Positions 1 through 7,560 of a DNA stretch of 21,270 nucleotides are shown here, piece by piece (position 1 is the first letter of the stretch; each line of letters begins with the position of its first letter). The notes beneath the pieces are model-generated. The model was not told where the DNA came from, ran no database searches, and worked only from the letters and a program-made list of their open reading frames with translations. The translations under genes were made by a program, and so were the position numbers. Source of the DNA: Gordonia westfalica (lineage in GTDB: Bacteria; Actinomycetota; Actinomycetes; Mycobacteriales; Mycobacteriaceae); assembly GCF_900105725.1 (NCBI RefSeq), contig NZ_FNLM01000024.1:1-21270 (forward strand), written 5' to 3'.

Positions 1-363
1 CTTGACCTGCCGGGGAAGGCGTACACGCTGTCGTCGGTGATGGCGATTCGTGCGGGGATTGTGGCGACGGCGCGGAAGAAGAACGCCAAGGTGAAGGTGA
101 CGGCGTTGACTCCGTATGTGGTGGGTTGGCCTGGGTATGGCCACCTCTACAAGGGTGATCGTGGTTCGTTTGAGGTGGCTGGTGATACGCGCCGTGAGAT
201 TCATGTTGAGCGGGTGATGTCGGCGAAGTTGGAGTGGTCGGCGGATCATTTTGCGCAGTGGGAACTCGAGTTTGGTCCGCGTGAGGATGAGGACCCGATG
301 ACTCGTTTGATGCGTGAGATTGCTGGTTTGGCGACTGCTGCGTCGGAGCTCGGCCTGTTCTAA
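1..363 (+). CDS. Minor tail protein, Gp37-like, C-terminal end (5' truncated by window)
   Basis: The frame is open from base 1 and ends at TAA 361-363, so only the last 120 residues are seen. The fragment is rich in beta-strand patterns (KVKVTALTPYVVGWPGYGH) and ends with an acidic, then helical, tail (EDEDPMTRLMREIAGLATAA). This resembles the end of the siphovirus ReqiPepy6 Gp37-like minor tail proteins, which sit just before the lysis and tail-fibre genes in actinophages. The GTG/ATG at 37-42 is internal and is not a start. The family name rests on recall of its C-terminal style, not on a search. The gene presumably lies in the same late operon as the tail genes further right. Confidence 0.6.
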   Translation, partial: LDLPGKAYTLSSVMAIRAGIVATARKKNAKVKVTALTPYVVGWPGYGHLYKGDRGSFEVAGDTRREIHVERVMSAKLEWSADHFAQWELEFGPREDEDPMTRLMREIAGLATAASELGLF

Positions 364-397
364 CGGAAACTTTCGGATAGCAGGTTATCCTGTTGGG

Positions 398-2096
398 GTG
401 GCGAATAAGCGAGCACCACTAGCCCCAGAGCATGTAGCCGAATGGCGGATCGATCTCAACGACGGGAGAGGGCACCTCGAGGTGCCGGCCAGCCAGTCGG
501 GGTGGTGGGAGTGCCGTTCCTGCGGGAATCTGTGGCAGGAGTCGCAGTCGTCTCGGCGGTTGCGGAAGTGGTGCCGCAAGTGTGCTGGTAAGCAGGGCGC
601 TGAGGTTAACCGCGGCAACGCGGCCACGGCATCCCGGATCGCTGTCCACCTGCAAGGTGAGTGGATCGACGAGAAGCCGCACACTTCGGTGTCGGCGAAG
701 TCGAACTACAAAGCAGCGTGGCGGTGTGGAACGTGTGGGCATGAGTGGCGGGCGACGGTGAAGAACCGGAGCAACGGCTCAGGATGCCACGGTGTTACCG
801 GCTCTCAGATAAGACCGGTGCGGCGTCCGCACGGTCACGGGCCGCTGCCAAGTCAGATCCACTATCGGACTATCCGATCGCCGCCTGGTGGTCAGATCGC
901 AACCCGCACACCCCGGAGGGAGTGAGCGCGGCTCCGCGGAACCGGCATGGTGGAACTGCTCCACCTGCGGGACGGAGTTCTCGCGAACGCCGAAAGGAAT
1001 CCGGGGCGAGGCGGTGCAATGCGAGGCTTGCTCGTACACACACCGCGGCACCAGCTATGCAGCGAACGCAGCAACCGCCAATCCGCTCAGCGAGGAGCTA
1101 CGCGGACAGCTCGTGGACCCCGCCCTTGGTGTCACGTCGGCGGGGTCGAACACGAAGTTGCAGTGGGTGTGCGCTGACGGGCACATGTGGTGGGCTGCAC
1201 CGAAGGACCGAGGGCGGGGCAACGGGTGTCCCGCTTGTGCGAAGCACATTTCTCGAGCCGAAATCGAGGTCGCCGACTTTGTGCGGACGCTCACCGGCGA
1301 CGTGGTCACCAGCACGCGGTCGGTGATCGCACCCAACGAACTCGACATCTACATCCCGTCGAAGAACATCGCGGTCGAGTTCAACGGCCTGTACTGGCAT
1401 TCGGAGGACGCCGGGAAGGACCGCCACTACCACCAGCGGAAGTGGCAGCGGTGCGCCGACAAGGGCATCCAGATGGTGACTGTGTGGGAAGACGACTGGC
1501 GTGACCGCCGGGACATCTGCCAACGCATGATCGCCCGCAAGCTGGGCGTGTCTCAGGAACGCCGGCTGAATGCGCGCAGTCTCACCGTGACCGCGGTAGA
1601 TCGGGTGGAGGTCCGCGACTTCCTCGAGGCCAACCACATTCAGGGTGCGACCGCAATGAGTGAAGCGTTCGGTTTGCGCGATGGTGGCGAGTTGGTCGCG
1701 GTGATGTGCATGAAGTGGCGCACCAAGACTGAGGTGGAGTTGGTGCGGTTCGCCACCTCGGTGATCGTGCGGGGTGGGCATTCGCGGCTGCTGAAGCACG
1801 CTGTCGCTGCGATGCAACCACAACGGGTGGTGACATTCGCCGACCACGCCGTCTCTGACGGAGGCCTGTACGAGCAGTGCGGTTTCATCAAAGATGGCGA
1901 GCTGCGACCGGATTACACCTACTACTTCCGTGGCGAACGGGTGCACAAGTTCCTGTTCCGCCTGAAGCGGTTCCGCAACGACCCAAACCTGTTGTGGGAC
2001 GAGTCGTGGACCGAGCAGCAGGCCGCGGCGGAGAACAAGATCCCGCGGATCTGGGATTACGGAAAGACCCGTTACGTACTAGACATTCCCGGGTAG
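398..2096 (+). pseudogene. Vsr-like (EDxHD-type) homing endonuclease with zinc-ribbon array, two 1-nt frame breaks
   Basis: Reading starts at GTG 398 and continues to TAG 2094-2096 only if one C is added at 787-788 and one G at 930-931. The first repair restores the zinc-ribbon end GCPRC; the second joins PEGVSAG to SAEPAWWNCSTCG. The repaired protein has 566 residues. Its N-terminal part holds about four zinc-ribbon-like (DUF4379-type) units with WxC..C and CxxC pairs. The middle carries a nuclease core (ELDIYIPSKNIAVEFNGLYW, then HS..E, HYHQRK and WEDDW) typical of the Vsr-like homing endonucleases of the EDxHD group. The C-terminal part (about 200 residues, VELVRFAT..GGHSRLLKHAV) looks like a GNAT fold. 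As written, the longest intact piece starts at 888 and keeps the nuclease. It is probably an intruder between tail genes: it serves its own spread rather than virion assembly. The breaks may be sequence errors. Confidence 0.75.
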
Positions 2097-2102
2097 GGCT
2101 TG

Positions 2103-2120
2103 GCCCCCCGGAGAGGGGGC
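2103..2120 (+). promoter_or_regulatory. Hairpin presenting the Shine-Dalgarno of the next gene
   Basis: GCCCCC (2103-2108) pairs perfectly with GGGGGC (2115-2120). The 6-nt loop CGGAGA contains GGAG (2110-2113), 10 nt before the GTG start at 2124. The stem also covers the G-run nearest the start, so it could tune initiation. This is read from sequence only. Confidence 0.4.
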
Positions 2121-2123
2121 ACA

Positions 2124-2600
2124 GTGTCTTTCAAGCAGTGGGCTGACATGTCCGATGAGGAACGTGAAGCCGAAGCGCAGGCGGTGTCGGTGTTGTTTAT
2201 CGGCCTGCCTGGTGTGGTGGGTGCCCCGCTGGTGATGGGACCCGACTATTGGGTGGATGTTGCCCGCCATCTGGTGGAGTGCGGTGTCCGGCTGGTGGCG
2301 GATTCGATCAAGCACTATGAACCGGGGGACAGCTTGGAGGCGTCGAAGGCTGCGGGGAAGTGGTGTTACGACTCGCATGAGCCGGATGAAACGTATGAGC
2401 AGCGGATCGCCCGGCTGGCTGATGAGGAGCATCAGAACTATCTGGCGAAGGTGGAGGAGATGAAGGCCCGCCAGGCGAATACGCAGGAGCGGGTGGTGCA
2501 GGCAGAGGCTGTGGCGTTCGCCGCGGAGGTGAAGCGCCGCAAGGCGGATGGAACGTTCGACGGTTCCCCGCACGCCGGCATCAACCCCGAAGCTCTCTAA
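2124..2600 (+). CDS. Hypothetical phage protein between tail and lysis genes
   Basis: The protein has 158 residues from GTG 2124, chosen because GGAG/AGGGGG lies 4-10 nt upstream; an in-frame TTG at 2100 would include the hairpin and is less likely. The N-terminus is acidic and helical (SFKQWADMSDEEREAEA), followed by a small hydrophobic stretch (SVLFIGLPGVVGAPLVMGPD). The C-terminal half is a long charged helix, possibly a coiled coil (EEHQNYLAKVEEMKARQA). There are no catalytic motifs or signal peptide. It follows the endonuclease stop by 27 nt and precedes lysA, so it belongs to the late operon; a tail-associated or chaperone role is possible but not shown. Confidence 0.75.
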   Translation: MSFKQWADMSDEEREAEAQAVSVLFIGLPGVVGAPLVMGPDYWVDVARHLVECGVRLVADSIKHYEPGDSLEASKAAGKWCYDSHEPDETYEQRIARLADEEHQNYLAKVEEMKARQANTQERVVQAEAVAFAAEVKRRKADGTFDGSPHAGINPEAL

Positions 2601-2617
2601 CCCAACAGAACTTTTCA

Positions 2618-2641
2618 CCCTGCACCCGTTCGGGTGTGGGG
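2618..2641 (+). other. Stem-loop before lysA
   Basis: CCCTGCACCC (2618-2627) can pair with GGGTGTGGGG (2632-2641): 10 pairs including two G-U, with loop GTTC. There is no U-tract after it, so it is not a standard intrinsic terminator. It ends 16 nt before the lysA ribosome binding site and could be an RNA processing or attenuation element. Confidence 0.35.
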
Positions 2642-2668
2642 ATTCACCCATGCCCACAGGAGGCAATT

Positions 2669-3769
2669 ATGGCTGATCCCGTTTGGCTTCCCGACGTGCT
2701 GCGCGCCGAGGGCCTGAAGGTTGACATCTATCCCGGCGCGTTCGAACGCGGGCACGGCGACTTCGGCACTATCTGGGGTCCGTTCATGCACCACACCGGC
2801 TCGTTCGGCGAGACGCCGCGGGGTATCGCGCAGCACTCGTCTCTCGGGCTCGCGTCGCAACTCCACCTCGCGCCGAACGGTGTTGTCACGCTGTGCGGCG
2901 TCGGCGTCGCATGGCACGCGGGCACCGGCTCGTGGCCGGGCATCCCCGCGAACAACGGCAACGCCGTGACGATCGGCATCGAGGCCGCACACAACGGCAC
3001 CGCGGCATGGTCGGAGGCCCAGTACGGCGCATACCTGAAGGTCGTCCGGGCCATCAACAAGCGCCTCGGCAACCCGTGGAACAAGGTCGTCGCGCACAAG
3101 GAGTACGGCGCGATCCAGGGCAAGTGGGACCCCGGGAACCTCGACATGAAGCTGTTCCGTCAGCGGCTCCTCCAGGCACCGGATAAGCCGCTCGTGGTCA
3201 TGAACATGATCGAGCTCGAGGCCAAGGAGAATCCGTGGGTCGGCGTCCGTAAGGCGAAGCCCGGCGCCGGGGGTGAGCGCAAGGTCGGCCGCGACGGTAA
3301 GGGCCGGTTCGTCGAGTACGAGAACGCGCACATCTACTTTCACCCGGCGACCGGCGCGCACGCCATCCCGCACGGCGGCCTGTTCGAGGCGTACGCCGAG
3401 CGCAAGTGGGAGACCGGCGAACTCGGCTTCCCGGTGCGCGACTTCACCAAGCTCGCCGACGGCGCAGTCATGGCGTTCCAGGGTGGCGTGCTCTACCGCA
3501 AGGACGGCAAGGACCACCACGTCGTGAAGGGCGTCATCGGCCAGCGCTGGGCGCTCGAGGGCTACGAGAAGGGCCCGCTCGGCTGGCCGACGTCGGACGA
3601 GATCTCGAACGGCACGGGCGGCAAGCGTCAGGCGTTCGAGCACGGCGTCCTCGAGTGGGACCCCTCAGGCGCGGTGAAGAAGATCGGCGACGCCGCGAAG
3701 GATCTCACTCTCGTCAACGCGGCCGGCATCCCGCTGGCCGTCGAAGCAGTCGACCTCATCGCGGCCTGA
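2669..3769 (+). CDS. lysA: Endolysin LysA: N-acetylmuramoyl-L-alanine amidase with LGFP repeats
   Basis: The protein has 366 residues. The ATG at 2669 is fixed by AGGAGG at 2658-2663. Residues ~35-165 form an Amidase_2 (PGRP-like) domain: HHTGS at 41-45, GIEAAHNG at 103-110, and AHKEYG...QGKWDPG with His143, Lys152 and Asp154. This is the zinc and catalytic pattern of amidases that cut the bond between MurNAc and L-Ala. Residues ~225-345 hold LGFP-type repeats (KWETGELGFPV, EGYEKGPLGWPT, then FEHGVLEW). These are known in mycolic-acid bacteria and are thought to anchor proteins to the cell wall. It is the first gene of the lysis cassette, followed 27 nt later by a holin-like gene. There is no signal peptide, so export should depend on the holin. 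Confidence 0.95.
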   Translation: MADPVWLPDVLRAEGLKVDIYPGAFERGHGDFGTIWGPFMHHTGSFGETPRGIAQHSSLGLASQLHLAPNGVVTLCGVGVAWHAGTGSWPGIPANNGNAVTIGIEAAHNGTAAWSEAQYGAYLKVVRAINKRLGNPWNKVVAHKEYGAIQGKWDPGNLDMKLFRQRLLQAPDKPLVVMNMIELEAKENPWVGVRKAKPGAGGERKVGRDGKGRFVEYENAHIYFHPATGAHAIPHGGLFEAYAERKWETGELGFPVRDFTKLADGAVMAFQGGVLYRKDGKDHHVVKGVIGQRWALEGYEKGPLGWPTSDEISNGTGGKRQAFEHGVLEWDPSGAVKKIGDAAKDLTLVNAAGIPLAVEAVDLIAA

Positions 3770-3796
3770 GCCGCACCCACAGAAGGAGTTCTCGTC

Positions 3797-4198
3797 ATGT
3801 CTGTACCCACCCCTCGTCTTGTCCTCGGCCGCGAGCCCGCCGCCTGGACCTCCCTCGTCTCAGCCATCCTGGTTCTGCTGACCACGTTCGGGTTCAACAT
3901 CCCCACCGAGACTCAGGGCGTGTTCATGGCCGCGGTCAACGCGGTGCTCGGTCTGCTCGTGGTGATCTCGGTGAAGGAGAGCGTGTACCCGGCGCTCGTC
4001 GCGGTCGTTCAGACCGCGGTGCCGCTGGTCGTTGCGTTCGGCTTGAACCTCAGCGAGCAGCAACAGGGCGCCATCCTCGCGGTCTCCACGATTGCTCTCG
4101 GATTCCTGTTCACCCGCCCGCAGGTCACACCGAAGGTGTTGGCAGGTATTGAGCTTCCCGCTGACGGCGTCGAGCGCGAAGTCAACCTCGGCCGATGA
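3797..4198 (+). CDS. Holin-like membrane protein
   Basis: The protein has 133 residues, with AGAAGGAG (3781-3788) ahead of ATG 3797. Three hydrophobic segments are visible: about 18-35 (WTSLVSAILVLLTTFGF), 40-60 (GVFMAAVNAVLGLLVVIS) and 65-105 in one or two passes. A short soluble tail ends in EREVNLGR. Position directly after lysA, small size and several membrane spans fit a holin that lets LysA reach peptidoglycan. Its stop overlaps the next start (ATGA), so the two are translationally coupled. Holin assignment is from context; no signature motif exists for this group. Confidence 0.7.
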   Translation: MSVPTPRLVLGREPAAWTSLVSAILVLLTTFGFNIPTETQGVFMAAVNAVLGLLVVISVKESVYPALVAVVQTAVPLVVAFGLNLSEQQQGAILAVSTIALGFLFTRPQVTPKVLAGIELPADGVEREVNLGR

Positions 4199-4494
4199 CC
4201 GTGACCTCGAGCGCCAGCGCTTGGATGAACCCCGCCGCGCTGAGTGACATCGGCGTGGTGGGGGTCGTCGTCGGCATGGCGCTCGTGCTCGGTATCGCCT
4301 TCGCCCGTGGCTGGATCGTATGGGGATCGGAGATCTCGATCTACAAGACCGCGGCCGAGCGCGACGCCAAGACCATCGCCGACCTCCTCGAGACCAACGC
4401 GCGCAACGCGCAGACGATGGCCGAGTGGAATGTCGCCGGCCAGCTCATCGCGAGCCAGTCGAAGGCACTGCGAGAGAGCTTGGAGTCCAACTGA
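4195..4494 (+). CDS. Small one-span membrane protein of the lysis cassette
   Basis: The protein has 99 residues, starting at the ATG that overlaps the upstream stop by 4 nt; no separate Shine-Dalgarno is needed. A single membrane span covers residues ~20-42 (VVGVVVGMALVLGIAFARGWIV). It is followed by a charged helical region (~50-99) that could form a coiled coil. An N-out single-span protein with a cytoplasmic helix next to a holin is often a second holin or a holin regulator; that role is inference. The last base of its stop is the first base of the next start codon. Confidence 0.75.
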   Translation: MTVTSSASAWMNPAALSDIGVVGVVVGMALVLGIAFARGWIVWGSEISIYKTAAERDAKTIADLLETNARNAQTMAEWNVAGQLIASQSKALRESLESN

Positions 4495-4688
4495 TGTGGG
4501 GATTCAAGACCAAGGGGGCGAGCGCGCACGAAGTTGATGCGCGCTCGAAGCGAAACGCGCGATCGGCCGAAGAAGCCCGGTCCGAAAGCGCACGGCTCGC
4601 CGAACGGGCGCGGCCGGTACAGCGGGAGCTTCGTGACCAGTTGGAACGCAACCACTGGGCCGAGCTGATCTTCGGAAGGCTGAACTAG
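4494..4688 (+). CDS. Small charged helical protein, DUF7620-like
   Basis: The protein has 64 residues, from ATG 4494 (sharing one base with the upstream stop TGA) to TAG 4686-4688. It starts MWGFKTKG, then a run of alternating Arg/Glu/Ala residues predicted to be one long helix, and ends RNHWAELIFGRLN. Small proteins of this pattern (short aromatic N-terminus, charged helix, NH.AE.I near the end) are common beside actinophage lysis genes. I link it to DUF7620 from memory only. Its function is unknown. The tight overlaps on both sides indicate co-translation with the lysis genes. Confidence 0.65.
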   Translation: MWGFKTKGASAHEVDARSKRNARSAEEARSESARLAERARPVQRELRDQLERNHWAELIFGRLN

Positions 4689-5059
4689 TGGAGCTGATAG
4701 CCGACTGGGCACTTGTGGTGCTCGCCGTGCTGGCCACCGTCTACACCATCTGCTACGCCGCATGGCAGTACTGGTGGAAGGAGCGGGTGTCACTCATCTA
4801 CCTAGGCAAGTCGACCCTGATGTCGCTGGTCTTTCTCCAGATCTCGGCGTCAGTGTGGGCGGGTACTGACTATCCGGGGCGGGCGTGGATTCGATTCATC
4901 CTGTACTCGGGTGGCGCCGTGATGATGCTCGCGCTCCTGGTGATGCTGCTGGTGTTGCAGTACAAGACCCGCCGTGACCGTTGGGCGGCAGGCGACTTCC
5001 GCCGGCCATGGCAAGTGTGGCGCGACGAGATCCGAGCATGGTGGGCAGGACGGTCATGA
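4688..5059 (+). CDS. Three-span membrane protein of the lysis cassette
   Basis: The protein has 123 residues, starting at GTG 4688, which shares its first base with the upstream stop. Hydrophobic spans lie at ~5-25 (ADWALVVLAVLATVYTICYA), ~38-58 and ~72-92 (GGAVMMLALLVMLLVLQY), followed by a basic, Trp-rich cytoplasmic tail (RRPWQVWRDEIRAWWAGR). It resembles the putative holin or membrane proteins found between lysA and lysB in actinophages. With the 3797 and 4195 products it makes three membrane proteins in one cassette, so which one forms the lethal hole cannot be told from sequence. Its stop overlaps the lysB start (ATGA). Confidence 0.75.
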   Translation: MELIADWALVVLAVLATVYTICYAAWQYWWKERVSLIYLGKSTLMSLVFLQISASVWAGTDYPGRAWIRFILYSGGAVMMLALLVMLLVLQYKTRRDRWAAGDFRRPWQVWRDEIRAWWAGRS

Positions 5060-5757
5060 TCGAACTTCTCTGGGTCGACGGAACTTGGGCACCCCGCGGC
5101 GGCTCCCCCGCGTCGGAGGCGCTGCGCCGCGCGCTCGACCCCCGCAAGGTGAAGTTCACGTATGTGCCGTACCCGGCCGACTTCGGCCCGGCGACCGGCA
5201 TGGGCGACCTGTCGTATGAGGAGTCGAAAGCGATCGGCGCGGCAGCGTTGGATCGAGCTGTCACCGAATCCCGCGAACTCGTGGTCGTCGGCGGCTACAG
5301 TGCGGGCGCGGCGGTCGCAGTGAAGTACGCGCGCGACATCCTGCCTCGGCGGCCTCGCCATCAGGTGCTCGCCGTCGCGACGCTGGGCGACCCGCACACG
5401 CCGGTGCATCACGGCCGGTCCGGGATCGCCGGGGCGCTGCACGTCCCGCGGCCTCGGTTCACCGAGTGGGCGCCGGGTGATCCGATCGCCGACCTGCCGC
5501 TAGGTTCACCGCTGCGCACGGTCGCCGACCTAACCGGGTGGATGTCGGTGCGCACACCCGAGGCCGCCCGCGCCTGGGCGTTCAAGACCGCTGAACGTCT
5601 GGCGGTGGCGCAGCCGTGGTGGAATCCGTTCCGCTGGCCCGATTTCGCGCGTGCGGGGGAGGACATCCGCAACTATCTCGGCACTGCGCATTCCACGGAC
5701 TACGACGGTGGTGGCCACGCTAAGCGGTTGGCCCGCATGATCGAAGGGGTGAGTTAG
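5056..5757 (+). CDS. lysB: LysB: mycolylarabinogalactan esterase
   Basis: The protein has 233 residues from ATG 5056 (ATGA overlap with the upstream stop). It has an alpha/beta-hydrolase fold with the nucleophile motif GYSAG at residues 80-84 (Ser82), candidate acid Asp142 in WAPGDPIADLP, and candidate His221 in DGGGHA. Short N-terminal strands (MIELLWVDGTW) replace a signal peptide. LysB enzymes cut the ester that ties mycolic acids to arabinogalactan, freeing the outer mycomembrane after LysA has opened the peptidoglycan. The presence of this gene is the best single clue that the host has a mycolate layer. It closes the lysis cassette. Confidence 0.92.
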   Translation: MIELLWVDGTWAPRGGSPASEALRRALDPRKVKFTYVPYPADFGPATGMGDLSYEESKAIGAAALDRAVTESRELVVVGGYSAGAAVAVKYARDILPRRPRHQVLAVATLGDPHTPVHHGRSGIAGALHVPRPRFTEWAPGDPIADLPLGSPLRTVADLTGWMSVRTPEAARAWAFKTAERLAVAQPWWNPFRWPDFARAGEDIRNYLGTAHSTDYDGGGHAKRLARMIEGVS

Positions 5758-6425
5758 CCATTACAGCTCCAGATCAGCCCGGTGCTGGTGTACCGGGCAA
5801 ATACTTCCTGCCCGCGAACCGCCCGAACGGTGCCACGTCAGGCCTGTCGCAGTTCGCGAATGCGGATCAGGCGTTCTGGGATGACTACGCGTACAACCAG
5901 TTCAATCCGAAGTTTAAGCATATGGGTGAGCCGGTTGATGTGATCCGGTTGTTGGCTCATGCGGCGACGGCGAACATTGCGTCGATCATCAACGGCATTT
6001 TCAATGGCTGGTTTGGTGGCGGTTCGGTTGGTGATCCGCAAGAGGTTCAGTACACGATCCAGGCCATCGCTGACGCCGTCCTCAACGGCTACAACGTGGA
6101 AACCAAGGTCACGTCGGGTACGTGGACGAAACCTGAAAACATCACCGAACTGATCGTGGGTCTCATCGGATGTGGGAAGAACGGTTCGGACGGCACCTCC
6201 AGTACCACCACCCGCGCAGCTGGCGGCCTCGGCGGTGGATACATTTTCCAGCAACTCGACCCCGAATCAGTGGATTCGAGTACGCCTTACGTCGTTGGCA
6301 CGAATGGCAATCCGTCCAGTTTCGGCACCCATATCACCACGACCCCAGGGCAGGGTGGGATCTCGACATCGTTCGGCTATTCACCCACCACATCCCTGCC
6401 GGGGAACGGCGGCGGTGGTGGTCTA

Positions 6426-6444
6426 GTGTCCTGAGTCATTAATT
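6426..6444 (+). repeat. IS left terminal inverted repeat
   Basis: This 19-bp end matches the complement of 7539-7557 at every base. The interrupted tail gene runs into this repeat and stops at TGA 6432-6434. Confidence 0.95.
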
Positions 6445-6468
6445 GTCATTCGGTTGATAGACTGGGGA

Positions 6469-7560
6469 ATGGCAACCCGGGGTCCGCGAGCAGTGGATAT
6501 TGTTCTGACCGATGACGAGCGCCGTGAGCTCGAAGGGTGGGCGCGTCGGCGAACGACGGCCTCGGGTTTGGCGATGCGATCACGAATCGTTCTCGCTGCC
6601 GCAGATGGCGGGTCGAATACCGAAGTGGCACAACGACTCGGCCTCAACCGAGGTACCGTGCGGCGATGGCGAGGCCGGTTCGTCGAGCACCGCTGCGAGG
6701 GGTTGCTCGACGAACCCCGGCCCGGGCGACCTCGAACCGTCGGCGACGAGCAGATCAAAGACCTGATCACCGCAACTCTCGAGACCACTCCGAAGAATGC
6801 GACACACTGGTCGACTCGGTCGATGGCTGAGCATCTCGACATGTCGCAGTCAACTGTTTCGCGTGTATGGAGAGCGTTCGGATTGGCTCCACACAAACAG
6901 GATTCGTGGAAGCTGTCGAAAGATCCCATGTTCACCGAAAAGGTCCGCGACGTCGTCGGGCTCTACATGAACCCACCCGAACGTGCCCTGGTGCTCTGCG
7001 TTGACGAGAAGACCCAGATCCAAGCGCTCGATCGCACCCAGCCGATCTTTCCCATGCTCCCGGGCACCCCGCAACGGGCCAGCCACGACTACGTGCGCAA
7101 CGGCACCTCCAGCCTGTACGCGGCGTTGGACATCGCGTCGGGCAAAGTCATCGGTTCGCTTCACTCACGGCATCGCGCAACGGAATTCATCGGATTCCTC
7201 CGCAAGATCGACGCCGAGGTACCCGACGAGCTCGACGTCCACCTGGTCATGGACAATGCCTCCACCCACAAGACACCCGCGGTCAAGCGATGGCTGACCG
7301 CGCACCCGCGGTTTGTTGTCCACTTCACCCCCACCAGCTCATCCTGGATGAACCTCGTCGAACGCTGGTTCGCCGAACTGACCACCAAGAAACTCCAACG
7401 CTCCACCCACCGCACCGTACGAGCACTCAATGCCGACATCAGAGCGTGGATCGAGACCTGGAACGACAACCCCCGCCCCTACGTGTGGGTCAAGACCGCT
7501 GACCAGATCCTCGACTCCATCGCCCACTACTGCACACGAATTAATGACTCAGGACACTAG
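6469..7560 (+). CDS. IS630-family transposase
   Basis: The protein has 363 residues from ATG 6469 (MATRGPRAVDIVLTDDERRE, the usual family start); a TTG at 6454 is in frame but has no support. Residues ~45-75 form a helix-turn-helix (NTEVAQRLGLNRGTVRRW), with a second winged-helix region ~105-140. The DDE catalytic triad is visible: Asp179 in LCVDEKTQ, Asp262 in VMDNASTH, Glu298 in SSWMNLVERW. The length is normal for the family. The stop codon TAG is built from the duplicated TA plus the flanking G of the host gene, so the C-terminus depends on the insertion site. Confidence 0.95.
   Translation: MATRGPRAVDIVLTDDERRELEGWARRRTTASGLAMRSRIVLAAADGGSNTEVAQRLGLNRGTVRRWRGRFVEHRCEGLLDEPRPGRPRTVGDEQIKDLITATLETTPKNATHWSTRSMAEHLDMSQSTVSRVWRAFGLAPHKQDSWKLSKDPMFTEKVRDVVGLYMNPPERALVLCVDEKTQIQALDRTQPIFPMLPGTPQRASHDYVRNGTSSLYAALDIASGKVIGSLHSRHRATEFIGFLRKIDAEVPDELDVHLVMDNASTHKTPAVKRWLTAHPRFVVHFTPTSSSWMNLVERWFAELTTKKLQRSTHRTVRALNADIRAWIETWNDNPRPYVWVKTADQILDSIAHYCTRINDSGH
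7539..7557 (-). repeat. IS right terminal inverted repeat
   Basis: This is the 19-bp mirror of the left end. The transposase reading frame passes through it (codons for INDSGH), so the repeat is also coding. Confidence 0.95.

Larger units (their letters stand above)
6426..7557 (+). mobile_element. IS630-family insertion sequence, intact
   Basis: The element is 1132 bp, bounded by perfect 19-bp terminal inverted repeats (GTGTCCTGAGTCATTAATT and its complement). Outside each end lies a TA (6424-6425 and 7558-7559), the target duplication expected of IS630/Tc1/mariner-type elements; the pre-insertion target was CTAG. It carries one intact transposase and nothing else. Perfect ends, perfect duplication and an open transposase indicate a recent insertion. 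It sits in the transcription direction of the tail operon. Confidence 0.95.

Noticed and set aside
376..391. Short palindrome GGATA-GCAGGT-TATCC before the endonuclease
   Set aside because: Five pairs only, no U-tract and no repeated copy; too weak to call a terminator or operator, though it might belong to the insertion site of the endonuclease gene.
745..1326. Independent gene in the third frame between the two endonuclease pieces
   Set aside because: Only 790-930 looks protein-like, and it fits exactly as the missing link of the endonuclease zinc-ribbon region; the remainder is nonsense.
1098..1946. 282-codon open frame on the minus strand
   Set aside because: It is opposite the endonuclease core, whose plus-strand motifs are clear. 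No ribosome site and no family pattern.
2615..3643. 342-codon open frame on the minus strand
   Set aside because: It lies wholly opposite lysA. The plus strand has amidase and LGFP motifs and a strong ribosome site; the minus product is Arg/Leu/Val-biased as expected for a shadow in GC-rich DNA.
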